Both the position numbers and the translations under genes were made by a program. DNA of 64,000 nt, from assembly GCA_965279405.1 (NCBI GenBank), contig OZ257157.1, forward strand, positions 3,596,001-3,660,000, written 5' to 3'. Every line of letters begins with the position of its first letter. Position 1 is the first letter of the stretch. Shown piece after piece: positions 41,157 through 50,314 of the stretch. Source of the stretch: CBDDIP01 sp965279405 (GTDB taxonomy: Bacteria > Actinomycetota > Acidimicrobiia > Acidimicrobiales > Ilumatobacteraceae). The notes under the pieces are model-generated. The model saw only the letters and a program-made list of their open reading frames with translations, searched no databases and was not told the DNA's origin.

Positions 41157-41978
41157 TCAGATCTCGAGGTGGTGGTTGTCGTCGCCGACGATGATCTCGC
41201 CGGTGAAGTGTTCGGCGGCGAGGGCGCGCCAGGCGTCGTGCTGGCCGGGCTGGAGCGCCGGCACGTAGTGGGTCAGCACGAGGCGCTTCACCCCAGCCGC
41301 GGTGGCGGTGCGGCCGGCGTCGGCGACGGATGAGTGGTAGTCGAGGATGTCCTTGAAGCGCTGATTCGGCACGAGGCGAACGAGGTCGTCGCGGATCACC
41401 GTCTGCACGTAGGCATCGGCATCGCGGCAGATCTCCGTCAGCGAATCGCAGGGCACGCCATCGCCGCCGAGCACGACGACCTTGCCGTCGTGCTCGATGC
41501 GGAACGCGACCGTTGGCTCGACGGGGCGGTGGTCCGTACGGCCGACGCTGATCTGCGCGTCCCCGACGATGAACGCATCGCCGGGTTCGACCTCGACGAC
41601 CTCCAGCTGCGGTCGCCAGCTGAGGTCGGGGTGGTGGTCGAGGCGATAGGTCATGTCCGGTCCGAGCATCGCCAGGATCGCATCGACGACCTCCTGCGTG
41701 CGCGGCGGGCCGTAGATGCGCAAGGGCGTTGGCGCTGTCGACATCACCCAGTGGCTGGTGATCACGTCGTTGAGATCGGAGATGTGATCGCTGTGGAGGT
41801 GCGTGATCAGCACCCCACCGAGCTGGATGGGGAACATGCCGGCGCCGGCGAGGCGCATGAGCACGCCGCGTCCAGCATCGATCAGCAGGTTCGTGGATCC
41901 GGCGCGCACGAGCGTCGACGGCCCGGCGCGGTTCGGATCGGGGATCGGGTTGCCGGTTCCGAGGAGAGTGATGTGCAC
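41157..41978 (-). CDS. MBL-fold hydrolase (RNase Z/arylsulfatase-like)
   Basis: 273 residues starting MHITLLGTGNPIPDPNRAG, with the metal motif THLHSDHISDLND and a later LVLTHYVPAL. This is the RNase Z-like branch of the MBL family, which also includes zinc-dependent arylsulfatases; a tRNase role is unlikely because the exosite arm is not seen. It follows the haloalkane dehalogenase gene with a 1-base gap, and so belongs to its operon. A hydrolytic step on a sulfate ester or lactone in that pathway is plausible. Confidence 0.82.
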   Translation of the reverse strand: MHITLLGTGNPIPDPNRAGPSTLVRAGSTNLLIDAGRGVLMRLAGAGMFPIQLGGVLITHLHSDHISDLNDVITSHWVMSTAPTPLRIYGPPRTQEVVDAILAMLGPDMTYRLDHHPDLSWRPQLEVVEVEPGDAFIVGDAQISVGRTDHRPVEPTVAFRIEHDGKVVVLGGDGVPCDSLTEICRDADAYVQTVIRDDLVRLVPNQRFKDILDYHSSVADAGRTATAAGVKRLVLTHYVPALQPGQHDAWRALAAEHFTGEIIVGDDNHHLEI

Positions 41979-41979
41979 G

Positions 41980-42894
41980 TCAGCTCCTGGTGCTCGCGAT
42001 GAAGGAGTTGATGACCGCGGCGACCTCGGGCCCGCGATCCTCCTGGAGGAAGTGACCGCCGCCGGCGATGGTGACGTGCGGTTGGCCCTCGGTGCCGGGC
42101 ACGCCGCGGAGGAACGCCCGCTCGCCGCCCTTGGTCACCGCGTCGCCGTCGCTGAACGCGCACAGCACCGGCCGGTCGAAGCGGCCGAGCACTTCCCACG
42201 CGGCGACCTGATCGGCGTGCGCCGGATCGTCGGCGCTGGTCGGCACGAGCGACGGGAACACTCGCGCTCCTGCCTTGTACGAGTCGTCGGGGAACGGCGC
42301 GTCGTAGGCGGCGATCACGTCAGCGGCGAGGTCAGTCGTGGAACCGCCGTTGATGATCCCGCCGATCGGGAACACCGCCGACTCACGCGAGAAGCGCTGC
42401 CAGTTGAGGAACGCATCGGTGGGCGTGGCCTCGCCGGTCGGGAGGCCGGTGTTGGCGACGACGAGACGGGCGAAGCGATCGGGTTCCGCAGCGACGAGCC
42501 GCAGCCCGACGAGGCCGCCCCAGTCCTGCCCGAAGAACGTGATGTCGTGCAGGTCGAGCTGATCGAACAGCGCCGATCGCATCCACTCGACATGGCGGGC
42601 ATAGGTGTAGTCACCTTGCTCCGTCGGCTTGTCGCTGCGGCCGAAGCCGATGAGGTCGGGCGCGACGCACCGATGGCCGGCGGCGACGAGGACCGGGATC
42701 ATCGTGCGGTACAGGTAGCTCCACGACGGCTCGCCGTGCATGAGCAGCACCGGCGCCGCGTGAGCGGGGCCCTCGTCGAGGAAGTGCACGCGCAGGTGGC
42801 CACCGTCACCGTCGGCCACGGTGAGGTAGTGCGGTTCGAACGGGTAGCCGGGCAGGCCGACGAAGCGGTCGTCGGGAGTTCGAAGTGCATGCAT
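41980..42894 (-). CDS. Haloalkane dehalogenase (HLD-I-like alpha/beta hydrolase)
   Basis: 304 residues. The oxyanion/halide region is LLMHGEPSWSYLYR (E55, W58), the nucleophile is D124 in FFGQDWGGLVG with W125 beside it, and the catalytic His is H281 in AGGGHFLQEDRG; D249 or D251 would be the acid. These positions match the well-known Xanthobacter DhlA layout, so cleavage of carbon-halogen bonds to an alcohol plus halide is likely. The ATG at 42894 has GGAG upstream. It lies between a TetR gene and an MBL hydrolase gene on the same strand. Other alpha/beta hydrolase activity cannot be excluded. Confidence 0.83.
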   Translation of the reverse strand: MHALRTPDDRFVGLPGYPFEPHYLTVADGDGGHLRVHFLDEGPAHAAPVLLMHGEPSWSYLYRTMIPVLVAAGHRCVAPDLIGFGRSDKPTEQGDYTYARHVEWMRSALFDQLDLHDITFFGQDWGGLVGLRLVAAEPDRFARLVVANTGLPTGEATPTDAFLNWQRFSRESAVFPIGGIINGGSTTDLAADVIAAYDAPFPDDSYKAGARVFPSLVPTSADDPAHADQVAAWEVLGRFDRPVLCAFSDGDAVTKGGERAFLRGVPGTEGQPHVTIAGGGHFLQEDRGPEVAAVINSFIASTRS

Positions 42895-42911
42895 GGTCGT
42901 CTCCGTGTTGG

Positions 42912-42941
42912 GGATGCGGGTGTTCGGGATGCGGGTGTTCA
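42912..42941. repeat. 15-base tandem repeat at the TetR stop / dehalogenase leader
   Basis: GGATGCGGGTGTTCG (42912-42926) is followed by a second copy with one change (42927-42941) and a third partial copy. The second copy contains the TetR stop codon, so the duplication extended the spacer between TetR and the dehalogenase gene without changing the protein end. Confidence 0.75.
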
Positions 42942-43553
42942 GGATGAGGGGCTTGGCCGCAGCAGCGCGGCGAGCGCCTCGCTCAGCGCGTGTTCGGCGC
43001 GTGCCCGGCTGAGTCGCTGGTCGTCGCGGAGGAGGCGCCACGCGTCGAACGACGAGATCGCGTCGGCAGCAGCGAGTCGCGCATCAGCGACCGCGGGCTC
43101 CATCTCGGCGAGCTCGGCGGCGAACAGCATCGACAGCTGCTTGCGCAACGATGAGCGCGTCTTGGCCAGGTGGGCGGCGACGACGCTCTGGAACGGTGCG
43201 CGCAGGCGGGTGACCCGAGCCGCCGGATCGATCGCCTCGAACAGCTCGGCGCGGTGCACCACCACGGCGGCGAGGCGCACCTCGAACGGCGCCGACGGCG
43301 ATGCGTGGATCGGGAACAGGTGGCCGACGCGCTCGAGCTGGCGGGTGATGGCGGTCTGCACCAGGTCGTCGAGGTCGTCGAAGTAGCGGAACAGCGATCG
43401 AGGCGACAGGCCGGCGCGTCCGGCGATCTCATCGGTCGACGGGAGCAGGTTGCCTTCGAAGTGGAGCTCCAGCAGCGCATCGACCACCGCGTCTCGGTTG
43501 CGATCGCGGCGGACCCGGCGCCCATCGACTGCCTGTTCGGCTTCGGCACTCAC
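42939..43553 (-). CDS. TetR-family regulator of the dehalogenase island
   Basis: 204 residues from GTG 43553. The HTH reads LLPSTDEIAGRAGLSPRSLFRYFDDLDDLVQ; the helical ligand domain follows. It is divergent from the halohydrin dehalogenase operon across 67 bases and upstream of the haloalkane dehalogenase gene on its own strand, which places it to control both. An imperfect palindrome in the divergent gap (around 43585-43606) is the probable operator. Confidence 0.86.
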   Translation of the reverse strand: MSAEAEQAVDGRRVRRDRNRDAVVDALLELHFEGNLLPSTDEIAGRAGLSPRSLFRYFDDLDDLVQTAITRQLERVGHLFPIHASPSAPFEVRLAAVVVHRAELFEAIDPAARVTRLRAPFQSVVAAHLAKTRSSLRKQLSMLFAAELAEMEPAVADARLAAADAISSFDAWRLLRDDQRLSRARAEHALSEALAALLRPSPSS

Positions 43554-43584
43554 GAACGCGCACGGTACCACCGCCGTCAATGTG

Positions 43585-43613
43585 TTGACAGCCTTGCTGA
43601 CAATTGTTTGAAT
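43585..43613 (+). promoter_or_regulatory. Promoter with overlapping palindrome in front of the halohydrin dehalogenase
   Basis: TTGACA (43585-43590) is 17 bases from TTGAAT (43608-43613), a good match to a sigma70 promoter. Transcription would start near 43620, so the message is probably leaderless with the ATG at 43621. A palindrome centred on CTT (GACAGC-CTT-GCTGAC with weaker outer pairs) sits between the two elements, the ideal place for TetR repression. Confidence 0.55.
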
Positions 43614-43620
43614 GGCGCTC

Positions 43621-44361
43621 ATGGGGGAGAAGCGAGTTGCGATCGTCAACGACGCGAGCACGTACGTCGGGCCGCCACTGGCGTTGCTGCTCGCCGATCG
43701 CGGGCACGATCTGGTCCTCGGTGATCCGAGCGATGAGCTCCTCGCCCAGCTCGCCGAGCGAGGCGCTGCGGTCGAGGTCGTCGAGCGCGGCGGCAAGCTC
43801 ACCGATCCGGCGGTCGCGCCGAGGCTCGTCGAAGCAGCGCTCAGCCGGTTCGGCCGGCTCGACGCCGCAGCGGCGTTCAGCGGGCGGGTGATCACCGGTT
43901 CGTTCCTCGACTCGAACGTCGACGATCTGCGCGCCGCAGTGGCCGGTTGCCTCGAGGCCCCGTTCCACTTCTTGCGCGCGGTCGCGCCGGTGATGGTCGA
44001 GCGCGGCGGTGGCCAGATCCTCGTCATCACCAGCGCAGCCGGTGCTCGCCCGACGCCGAACGCGCCGCTGTACTCAGCCGCCCGCGCCGGGGCGAACATG
44101 CTCGTGCGCAACGTGGCCGCCGAGGTCGCGCGCCACGGCGTGCAGGTCAACGCGATCGGCACGAACTTCATGGACTTCCCCGAGTTCCGTCGCGCCAGCG
44201 GTGCCGACGATCCGGCGGTCCGAGCCAGGATCGAAGCGGCCGTGCCGATGCGCCGGCTCGGCACCGTCGAGGAATTCGCCGCCTTCGCCATGCCGTTCAT
44301 CGACGGCACCAGCGGCTTCACCACCGGCCAATTCGTCGCCTATGCAGGCGGCTGGGTCTAG
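43621..44361 (+). CDS. Halohydrin dehalogenase (HheG-like SDR relative)
   Basis: 246 residues (nine more bases upstream offer ATG 43612). The catalytic triad is S138, Y151 and R155, giving S-x12-Y-x3-R: Arg replaces the Lys of dehydrogenases, the defining mark of halohydrin dehalogenases. The NAD site is replaced by NDASTYVG, matching the T-x4-F/Y-x-G halide-site motif except that N10 stands for Thr. NAIGTNFMDFPEFRRAS and a closing FTTGQFVAYAGGW resemble HheG from Ilumatobacter as I recall it. The enzyme closes vicinal halohydrins to epoxides and releases halide, or the reverse. First gene of an operon with a sulfatase. Confidence 0.82.
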   Translation: MGEKRVAIVNDASTYVGPPLALLLADRGHDLVLGDPSDELLAQLAERGAAVEVVERGGKLTDPAVAPRLVEAALSRFGRLDAAAAFSGRVITGSFLDSNVDDLRAAVAGCLEAPFHFLRAVAPVMVERGGGQILVITSAAGARPTPNAPLYSAARAGANMLVRNVAAEVARHGVQVNAIGTNFMDFPEFRRASGADDPAVRARIEAAVPMRRLGTVEEFAAFAMPFIDGTSGFTTGQFVAYAGGWV

Positions 44362-44371
44362 GAGGCATGTT

Positions 44372-46645
44372 GTGACCGAGTCCTTCTCCGACGATCGTTT
44401 CGGCGGACGCATCGGGCGCACGTTGGCCGACAGCGAGCCGTGGTGGCCGGAGACTCCCGCGGCGCTCGGCGGCCAGAACGTCGTAACGATCGTCCTCGAC
44501 GACACCGGCTTCTCCCACTTCGGTTGCTACGGCAGCACCCTCGCAACGCCGAACATCGACGCGCTCGCGGCCGGCGGTCTGCGCTACACCGGCTTCCACA
44601 CCACCGCGCTGTGCTCGCCGACGCGGGCGTGCTTGCTCACCGGGCGCAACCACCACACCGTCGGGATGCGCGGCGTGTCCAACTGGAACACCGGCTTCCC
44701 GCACATGCGCGGCGGCATCAGCCCGCGCGCGGCCACCGTTGCCGAGCTGATGCGTCGCCACGGCTATGCCACCTACGCTGCCGGCAAGTGGCACCTCGCT
44801 CCGATGGAGGAGTGCTCTGCTGCTGGTCCACACACCAACTGGCCGCTGCAGCAGGGCTTCGACCGCTTCTACGGGTTCCTCCAGGGTGAGACCGATCAAT
44901 TCTCTCCGGAGCTGACCCACGACAACCACCACGTCGACCCGCCGGGCACCGCGGAGGACGGGTACCACGTCAGTGAGGACATCGTCGATCGCTCGATGGG
45001 CTGGATCCGCGACCTCACGTCGGTGCGCCCCGATCGCCCGTTCTTCCTCTACCTCGCCTTCGGTGCGATGCACGCGCCGCACCAGGCGCCGGAGGCGTAC
45101 CTGCAGAAGTGGCGCGGCGCGTTCGACGAGGGCTACGAGGTGTGGCGCGAGCGTTGGTTCGAGCGGCAGCTCGACCTCGGCATCGTCCCGGCCGGCACCA
45201 CGTTGGCGCCTCGCAACCCCGGCGTGCCGGCGTGGGACGAGCTGACGCCGAACCAGCAGCGCTTCGCCTGCCGGTTGCAGGAGGCGTTCGCGGCGATGCT
45301 CGAGCACACCGACGCGCAGATCGGTCGGCTGGTCGAGTTCCTCCGTCACCACGGGCTGTTGGAGAACACGGCGGTGATGGTGCTCAGCGACAACGGTGCC
45401 AGCCGCGAGGGCGGGCCCTACGGCGTCATGGACGAGTGGAGCTTCTTCAACGCGATGTGGGAGGACATCGACGACATCGTCGAGCACCGCCTCGACGACA
45501 TCGGCGGGCCGCACTCGCACAGCAACTACCCGTGGGGATGGGCACAGGCCGGCAACTCGCCGCTGCGCTGGTACAAGCAGAACACGTACGGCGGTGGCGT
45601 GCGCGACCCGCTCGTGGTGCACTGGCCGAAGGGCATCGACGCGTCGCAGGCCGGGCAGATCCGGCCGCAGTTCTGTCACGCGGTCGACCTCGCGGCCACC
45701 CTGCTCGACATCACGGGCGCGCCGCAACCCGACGAGGTCGCCGGCTACTCGCAGCTGCCGATGCACGGTCGCTCGTTCTCGCCGACGTTCGCCGATGGAG
45801 CAGTGGCGCCGGCGCGCGGTGTGCAGTACTTCGAGCAGATGGGCCACCGAGGCATCTGGGCCGACGGGTGGAAGGCGACGACGTACCACCAGCCCGGCAC
45901 CTCGTTCGACGACGACGAGTGGGGGCTCTACCACCTCGACGAGGACTTCAGCGAGTGCCACGACCTCGCCGCCGAGCAACCGGAGAAGCTGCGCGAGATG
46001 GTCGACCTGTGGTGGGCTGAGGCCGAGGACAAGGGCGTGCTCCCGCTCGACGATCGATCCATCGAGCTGTTCGGGTCTCCGGCTCGTCCGGGCAGCCCGC
46101 ACTCGTTCGGCTCGTACACGTACCTGCCGCCGCTGTCGCACATCCCGACGGACGCCTCGCCGCAGCTCGGTGGCCGGAGCTTCACGATCACCGCAGACGT
46201 CACCGTGCTCGCGGATCGCGACCCGCATGGCGTGCTCTACGCGCGTGGCAGCCACAACGTGGGGCACTGCTTCTTCGTCGCCGACGGACAGTTGCAGTTC
46301 GACTACAACGCGCTCGGCACGCACACCCGAGTCGCTGCGCCGATCTCGCTGGCGCCGGGCAGGCACGAGCTCGTCGCTCGCTTCGAACGCGACGGCAAGG
46401 CCGGCAACGTGATCGTCGCCGTGGATGGTGCCGACCTCGCCACCGGCGCGGTGCCGCGCATCGTGCGCATGCTCGGCTCCGTCGGCACCGACATCGGGCG
46501 CGGCCCGTTGACCGCCGTCGTCGACGACCTCACCGGACCGTCGCCGTTCACCGGCGAGCTGCACTCGGTGTCCTTCCACACCGTCGGGCGGCGATCCGCC
46601 GCCGACATCGACGCCACTGCACGAATGGAGATGTCACGCGAATGA
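44372..46645 (+). CDS. Sulfatase (arylsulfatase family, formylglycine type)
   Basis: 757 residues. The formylglycine motif CxPxR is in LCSPTRACLLTGRN (C81, R85), preceded by VVTIVLDDTGFSHFGCYG with the metal Asp pair; GKWHLAPME and LSDNGASREGG supply further ligands. No signal peptide is visible, so it is probably cytoplasmic. The C-terminal 170 residues form a beta-rich extension seen in the large arylsulfatases. GTG at 44372 follows GGAGG by 6 bases. The gap to the halohydrin dehalogenase is 10 bases. It hydrolyses an unidentified sulfate ester. Confidence 0.9.
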   Translation: MTESFSDDRFGGRIGRTLADSEPWWPETPAALGGQNVVTIVLDDTGFSHFGCYGSTLATPNIDALAAGGLRYTGFHTTALCSPTRACLLTGRNHHTVGMRGVSNWNTGFPHMRGGISPRAATVAELMRRHGYATYAAGKWHLAPMEECSAAGPHTNWPLQQGFDRFYGFLQGETDQFSPELTHDNHHVDPPGTAEDGYHVSEDIVDRSMGWIRDLTSVRPDRPFFLYLAFGAMHAPHQAPEAYLQKWRGAFDEGYEVWRERWFERQLDLGIVPAGTTLAPRNPGVPAWDELTPNQQRFACRLQEAFAAMLEHTDAQIGRLVEFLRHHGLLENTAVMVLSDNGASREGGPYGVMDEWSFFNAMWEDIDDIVEHRLDDIGGPHSHSNYPWGWAQAGNSPLRWYKQNTYGGGVRDPLVVHWPKGIDASQAGQIRPQFCHAVDLAATLLDITGAPQPDEVAGYSQLPMHGRSFSPTFADGAVAPARGVQYFEQMGHRGIWADGWKATTYHQPGTSFDDDEWGLYHLDEDFSECHDLAAEQPEKLREMVDLWWAEAEDKGVLPLDDRSIELFGSPARPGSPHSFGSYTYLPPLSHIPTDASPQLGGRSFTITADVTVLADRDPHGVLYARGSHNVGHCFFVADGQLQFDYNALGTHTRVAAPISLAPGRHELVARFERDGKAGNVIVAVDGADLATGAVPRIVRMLGSVGTDIGRGPLTAVVDDLTGPSPFTGELHSVSFHTVGRRSAADIDATARMEMSRE

Positions 46646-47226
46646 GCACGACGCTGAACGGTCACGCACTGATCCTCGACTCCCTGCAGCGGCGCATGCG
46701 TGCGATGCACTCGCTGTACTACGACGCCGTCGACACGATGGACCTCTCGCACGTCAACCACTTCGAACGCGAGGGCGTGCTGCCCATCGCCTTCTGCCTG
46801 TTCCACTACACGAACATGCAGGACGTCTCGTTCATGGCCATCTCCGGGCAGATGCCGGTGTGGAACGCCGAGTGGCAGGAGCGCGTGCAGATGGCGATCA
46901 ACGACCACGGCAAGCACCGCACGGTCGACGAGATGATCCACCAGCGCATCGGTGACTACGACGCGTTCAAGGAGTACCAGCGCGCCGTGTTCCAGCGCAC
47001 GGAGGACTGGTTGGCCGTGCTCGACCCCGCCGAGTTCGATCGTGTCATCGTGCAGCGCCCGTTCCCGCCGCAGATCGCCTCGACCTACAGCGCCCGCGTC
47101 GCCGGCGAGGTCGGCATCACCGTGCTCGACGCGCTGGAGTGCTGGATCTACCAGCACGGCCTGCGCCACATGGGCGAGATCGAGCTCGCCCGCGGCCTCG
47201 TCGGCCTCCAGGGCATGACGAGCTAG
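46642..47226 (+). CDS. DinB-like metal-dependent protein
   Basis: 194 residues, a four-helix bundle with DinB-type His positions: MRAMHSLYYDAV, HVNHFEREGVLPIAF, CLFHYTNMQD and near the C-terminus YQHGLRHMGEIELARG. Members include thiol-S-transferases and other enzymes acting with low-molecular-weight thiols, but many are unassigned. It overlaps the sulfatase by 4 bases (ATGA) and closes the operon. A detoxification step on a halogenated or epoxide intermediate would fit, as speculation. Confidence 0.7.
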   Translation: MSTTLNGHALILDSLQRRMRAMHSLYYDAVDTMDLSHVNHFEREGVLPIAFCLFHYTNMQDVSFMAISGQMPVWNAEWQERVQMAINDHGKHRTVDEMIHQRIGDYDAFKEYQRAVFQRTEDWLAVLDPAEFDRVIVQRPFPPQIASTYSARVAGEVGITVLDALECWIYQHGLRHMGEIELARGLVGLQGMTS

Positions 47227-47259
47227 GAAGCGGCCGCGTTCGTCGCGGCCGTGCCTTCC
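47226..47259. terminator. Hairpin terminator between convergent genes
   Basis: GGAAG and CGGCCGCG pair with CGCGGCCG and CTTCC around a TTCGT loop, with a three-base bulge. It begins at the last base of the DinB-like stop codon and ends 5 bases before the stop of the convergent oxidoreductase gene. It has no T-tract but serves both directions by position. Confidence 0.7.
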
Positions 47260-47264
47260 ACGAT

Positions 47265-48296
<1,032 letters not shown>

Positions 48297-48380
48297 GCCG
48301 TCCAACACCTCGGCACCGCCCAGATGTTCCCGATTGCAAACCGTGCACCCCGAGACGGCTCGACGCCCTACGTTCGGTCC

Positions 48381-49283
48381 ATGGGCTCACGTCGGGAAGT
48401 GCAACTCACGGGAGTCGAGCACCTGACGGCTGTGACGACGCTGCTGCAACGGAACCGTGGCGCGCATCCGACGGCTGGTCTGTTCGAAGCCGCCGACCTG
48501 CAGTGGTGGTGGCGCACGCCGCGCTCCACCGACGCGATCGGGCAGCTGGTCTGGTTCGACGAGCTCGATCTGCCGGAAGCTGCGGTGGTCGCCACCGACT
48601 GGGGTGATCGGGTCGGCCTCGACCCGCTGCTCCTGCCGGACGCGTCACCGGACTGGATCGCCCACGTCGTCGAACGAGGGCTCGCGCACGCCGAGCAGTC
48701 CGGGCTCGACACGCTCGTGCTCGAAGTCGACCGAGACGACGACGTGCTGCAGGGCCTGCTCATCGAGCACGGCTTCGAGCGCGAGGACGGTGAGATGGTC
48801 GAGACGTGGATGGCGGCCGATGCTCGCCCGCCGGTGAGCCCGCTACCCGACGGCTACCGGCTGGCGAGCCGTGCGGAGACGATGGACCGTCCGCACCACA
48901 TGATCAGCGCCAAGCGCAAGATCGGCGACCCCGAGCCGCGGCTGCGCCAGACGTCGCTGTACCGCGCCGACCTCGACCTCGTGGTCCACGATGCCGAGGG
49001 AGACGTCGCCGCCTACGGACTGTTCTGGTACGACCCGACCACGTCCACGGGCCTCGTCGAACCGATGCGCACGAACGACGAACACCAGCGCCGCGGACTC
49101 GCCCGCCACGTCCTCACCGCCGGCATCGATCGGTTGGCCGCGGCAGGGGCGCAGCGGATCAAGATCTGCTTCGAGCCGACCAACCCTGCGTCGGGCCACC
49201 TCTACCTCAGCGCCGGCTTCGTACCCGACCGGCAGACGGTGTCCTACGCCCGTCGGCGCGGCGAGCCTCGATCGAACACCTGA
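48381..49283 (+). CDS. GNAT N-acetyltransferase
   Basis: 300 residues with two GNAT-like halves. The C-terminal half has the acetyl-CoA motif MRTNDEHQRRGLARHVLTAGI and FEPTNPASGHLYLSAGF. The N-terminal half is degenerate with IAHVVERGLAHAEQSG and GLLIEHGFERE. The acceptor is unknown. It is followed at 46 bases by the WYL regulator gene on the same strand. Confidence 0.85.
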   Translation: MGSRREVQLTGVEHLTAVTTLLQRNRGAHPTAGLFEAADLQWWWRTPRSTDAIGQLVWFDELDLPEAAVVATDWGDRVGLDPLLLPDASPDWIAHVVERGLAHAEQSGLDTLVLEVDRDDDVLQGLLIEHGFEREDGEMVETWMAADARPPVSPLPDGYRLASRAETMDRPHHMISAKRKIGDPEPRLRQTSLYRADLDLVVHDAEGDVAAYGLFWYDPTTSTGLVEPMRTNDEHQRRGLARHVLTAGIDRLAAAGAQRIKICFEPTNPASGHLYLSAGFVPDRQTVSYARRRGEPRSNT

Positions 49284-49288
49284 CCGGT

Positions 49289-49310
49289 TCCGGACAGATC
49301 GAGTCCGGAC
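49289..49310 (+). promoter_or_regulatory. Direct repeats upstream of the WYL regulator
   Basis: TCCGGAC occurs at 49289-49295 and 49304-49310, 15 bases apart, between the GNAT stop and the WYL start. They may be an operator or promoter element for the regulator. No further evidence. Confidence 0.35.
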
Positions 49311-49329
49311 GTGGCGCGAGACTTGGTCG

Positions 49330-50313
49330 ATGGACACGCCGGCCCGACTCCTCCGACTGCTCGCCCTGCTCTCCTCCCGCGGTTCGTGGCGGGGCAGCGA
49401 GCTGGTCGAACGTCTGGAGATCACCGATCGCACGTTGCGGCGCGACATCACCCGGCTGCGCGACCTGGGCTATCCGATCGAGGCCACCACCGGTCCCTAC
49501 GGCGGGTACTCGCTCGGCAGCGGAGGGCGGCTCCCGCCCCTGCTGGTCGACGACGACGAAGCGGTGGCGATGGCGGTGGCGCTGCACGACGTCGCCCAGC
49601 GCTCGTCCCCCGCGCTTGCCGAGGCCGCGCTCAGCGCACTGGCCAAGCTCGGCCAGGTGATGCCCGCATCGCTGCGCGAGCGGGTCGCTGCGTTCGCCGA
49701 CGTCACCGTCGGCGTGTCTCGCCGGCGCGACTCGTTTGCACCGGAGCGTCACGACGTGTCGTCGTTGCTCACGCTGGCGCTCACCTGCCACCGCAGCGAA
49801 CGCGTGCGCTTCGACTACGTCAGCGGCGATGGTCGCGAGTCGGTGCGCCACGTCGAGCCGTTCCGTCTGGTGTCGCTGGGGCAGCGCTGGTACCTCGTCG
49901 CCGACGACCTCGACCGCGGCGACTGGCGCACGTTCCGCACCGACCGCATCGCACGCGTCCGTCCCACCGGTGCGCGCTTCGTGCCGCGCAACCCGCCCGA
50001 CGCCGCAGCGTTCGTCGCCCAAGGCGTCGCCGTCGAGTCCTACGAGCAGCGCGCCACGGTGCGGCTGCACGTCACCCCGCTGGAGGCGCGGCACCACGTG
50101 CCGGCCTCCATCGGCGTCATCCGCGACGACTCCCACAACGACGCGCACTGCATCGTCGAGCTCGGTGGCGATGCCGACTGGGTGGCCCGGTACCTCGCCA
50201 GCATGGACGTGCCGTTCGAGCTCATCGAGCCGCCTGAGGTCCGCAAGGCCTTGCAACGCTTGGGTGAGCGGCTGGTTGCCGACCACGCCGACTCCGCCGA
50301 GGCGGTCGGCTGA
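49330..50313 (+). CDS. WYL-domain transcriptional regulator
   Basis: 327 residues. An N-terminal DeoR-like HTH (GSELVERLEITDRTLRRDITRLRDLGYPI) is followed by a WYL domain whose characteristic QRWYLVADD and RTFRTDRIARV strands are visible, then the WCX extension. WYL regulators sense nucleic acids or small ligands and often respond to DNA damage or phage; here the target is unknown. The stop is 1 base from the convergent sigma-factor stop. Confidence 0.9.
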   Translation: MDTPARLLRLLALLSSRGSWRGSELVERLEITDRTLRRDITRLRDLGYPIEATTGPYGGYSLGSGGRLPPLLVDDDEAVAMAVALHDVAQRSSPALAEAALSALAKLGQVMPASLRERVAAFADVTVGVSRRRDSFAPERHDVSSLLTLALTCHRSERVRFDYVSGDGRESVRHVEPFRLVSLGQRWYLVADDLDRGDWRTFRTDRIARVRPTGARFVPRNPPDAAAFVAQGVAVESYEQRATVRLHVTPLEARHHVPASIGVIRDDSHNDAHCIVELGGDADWVARYLASMDVPFELIEPPEVRKALQRLGERLVADHADSAEAVG

Positions 50314-50314
50314 G

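Noticed and set aside
44372..46645. Secreted sulfatase
   Set aside because: No signal peptide or twin-arginine motif precedes the catalytic domain at the GTG start.
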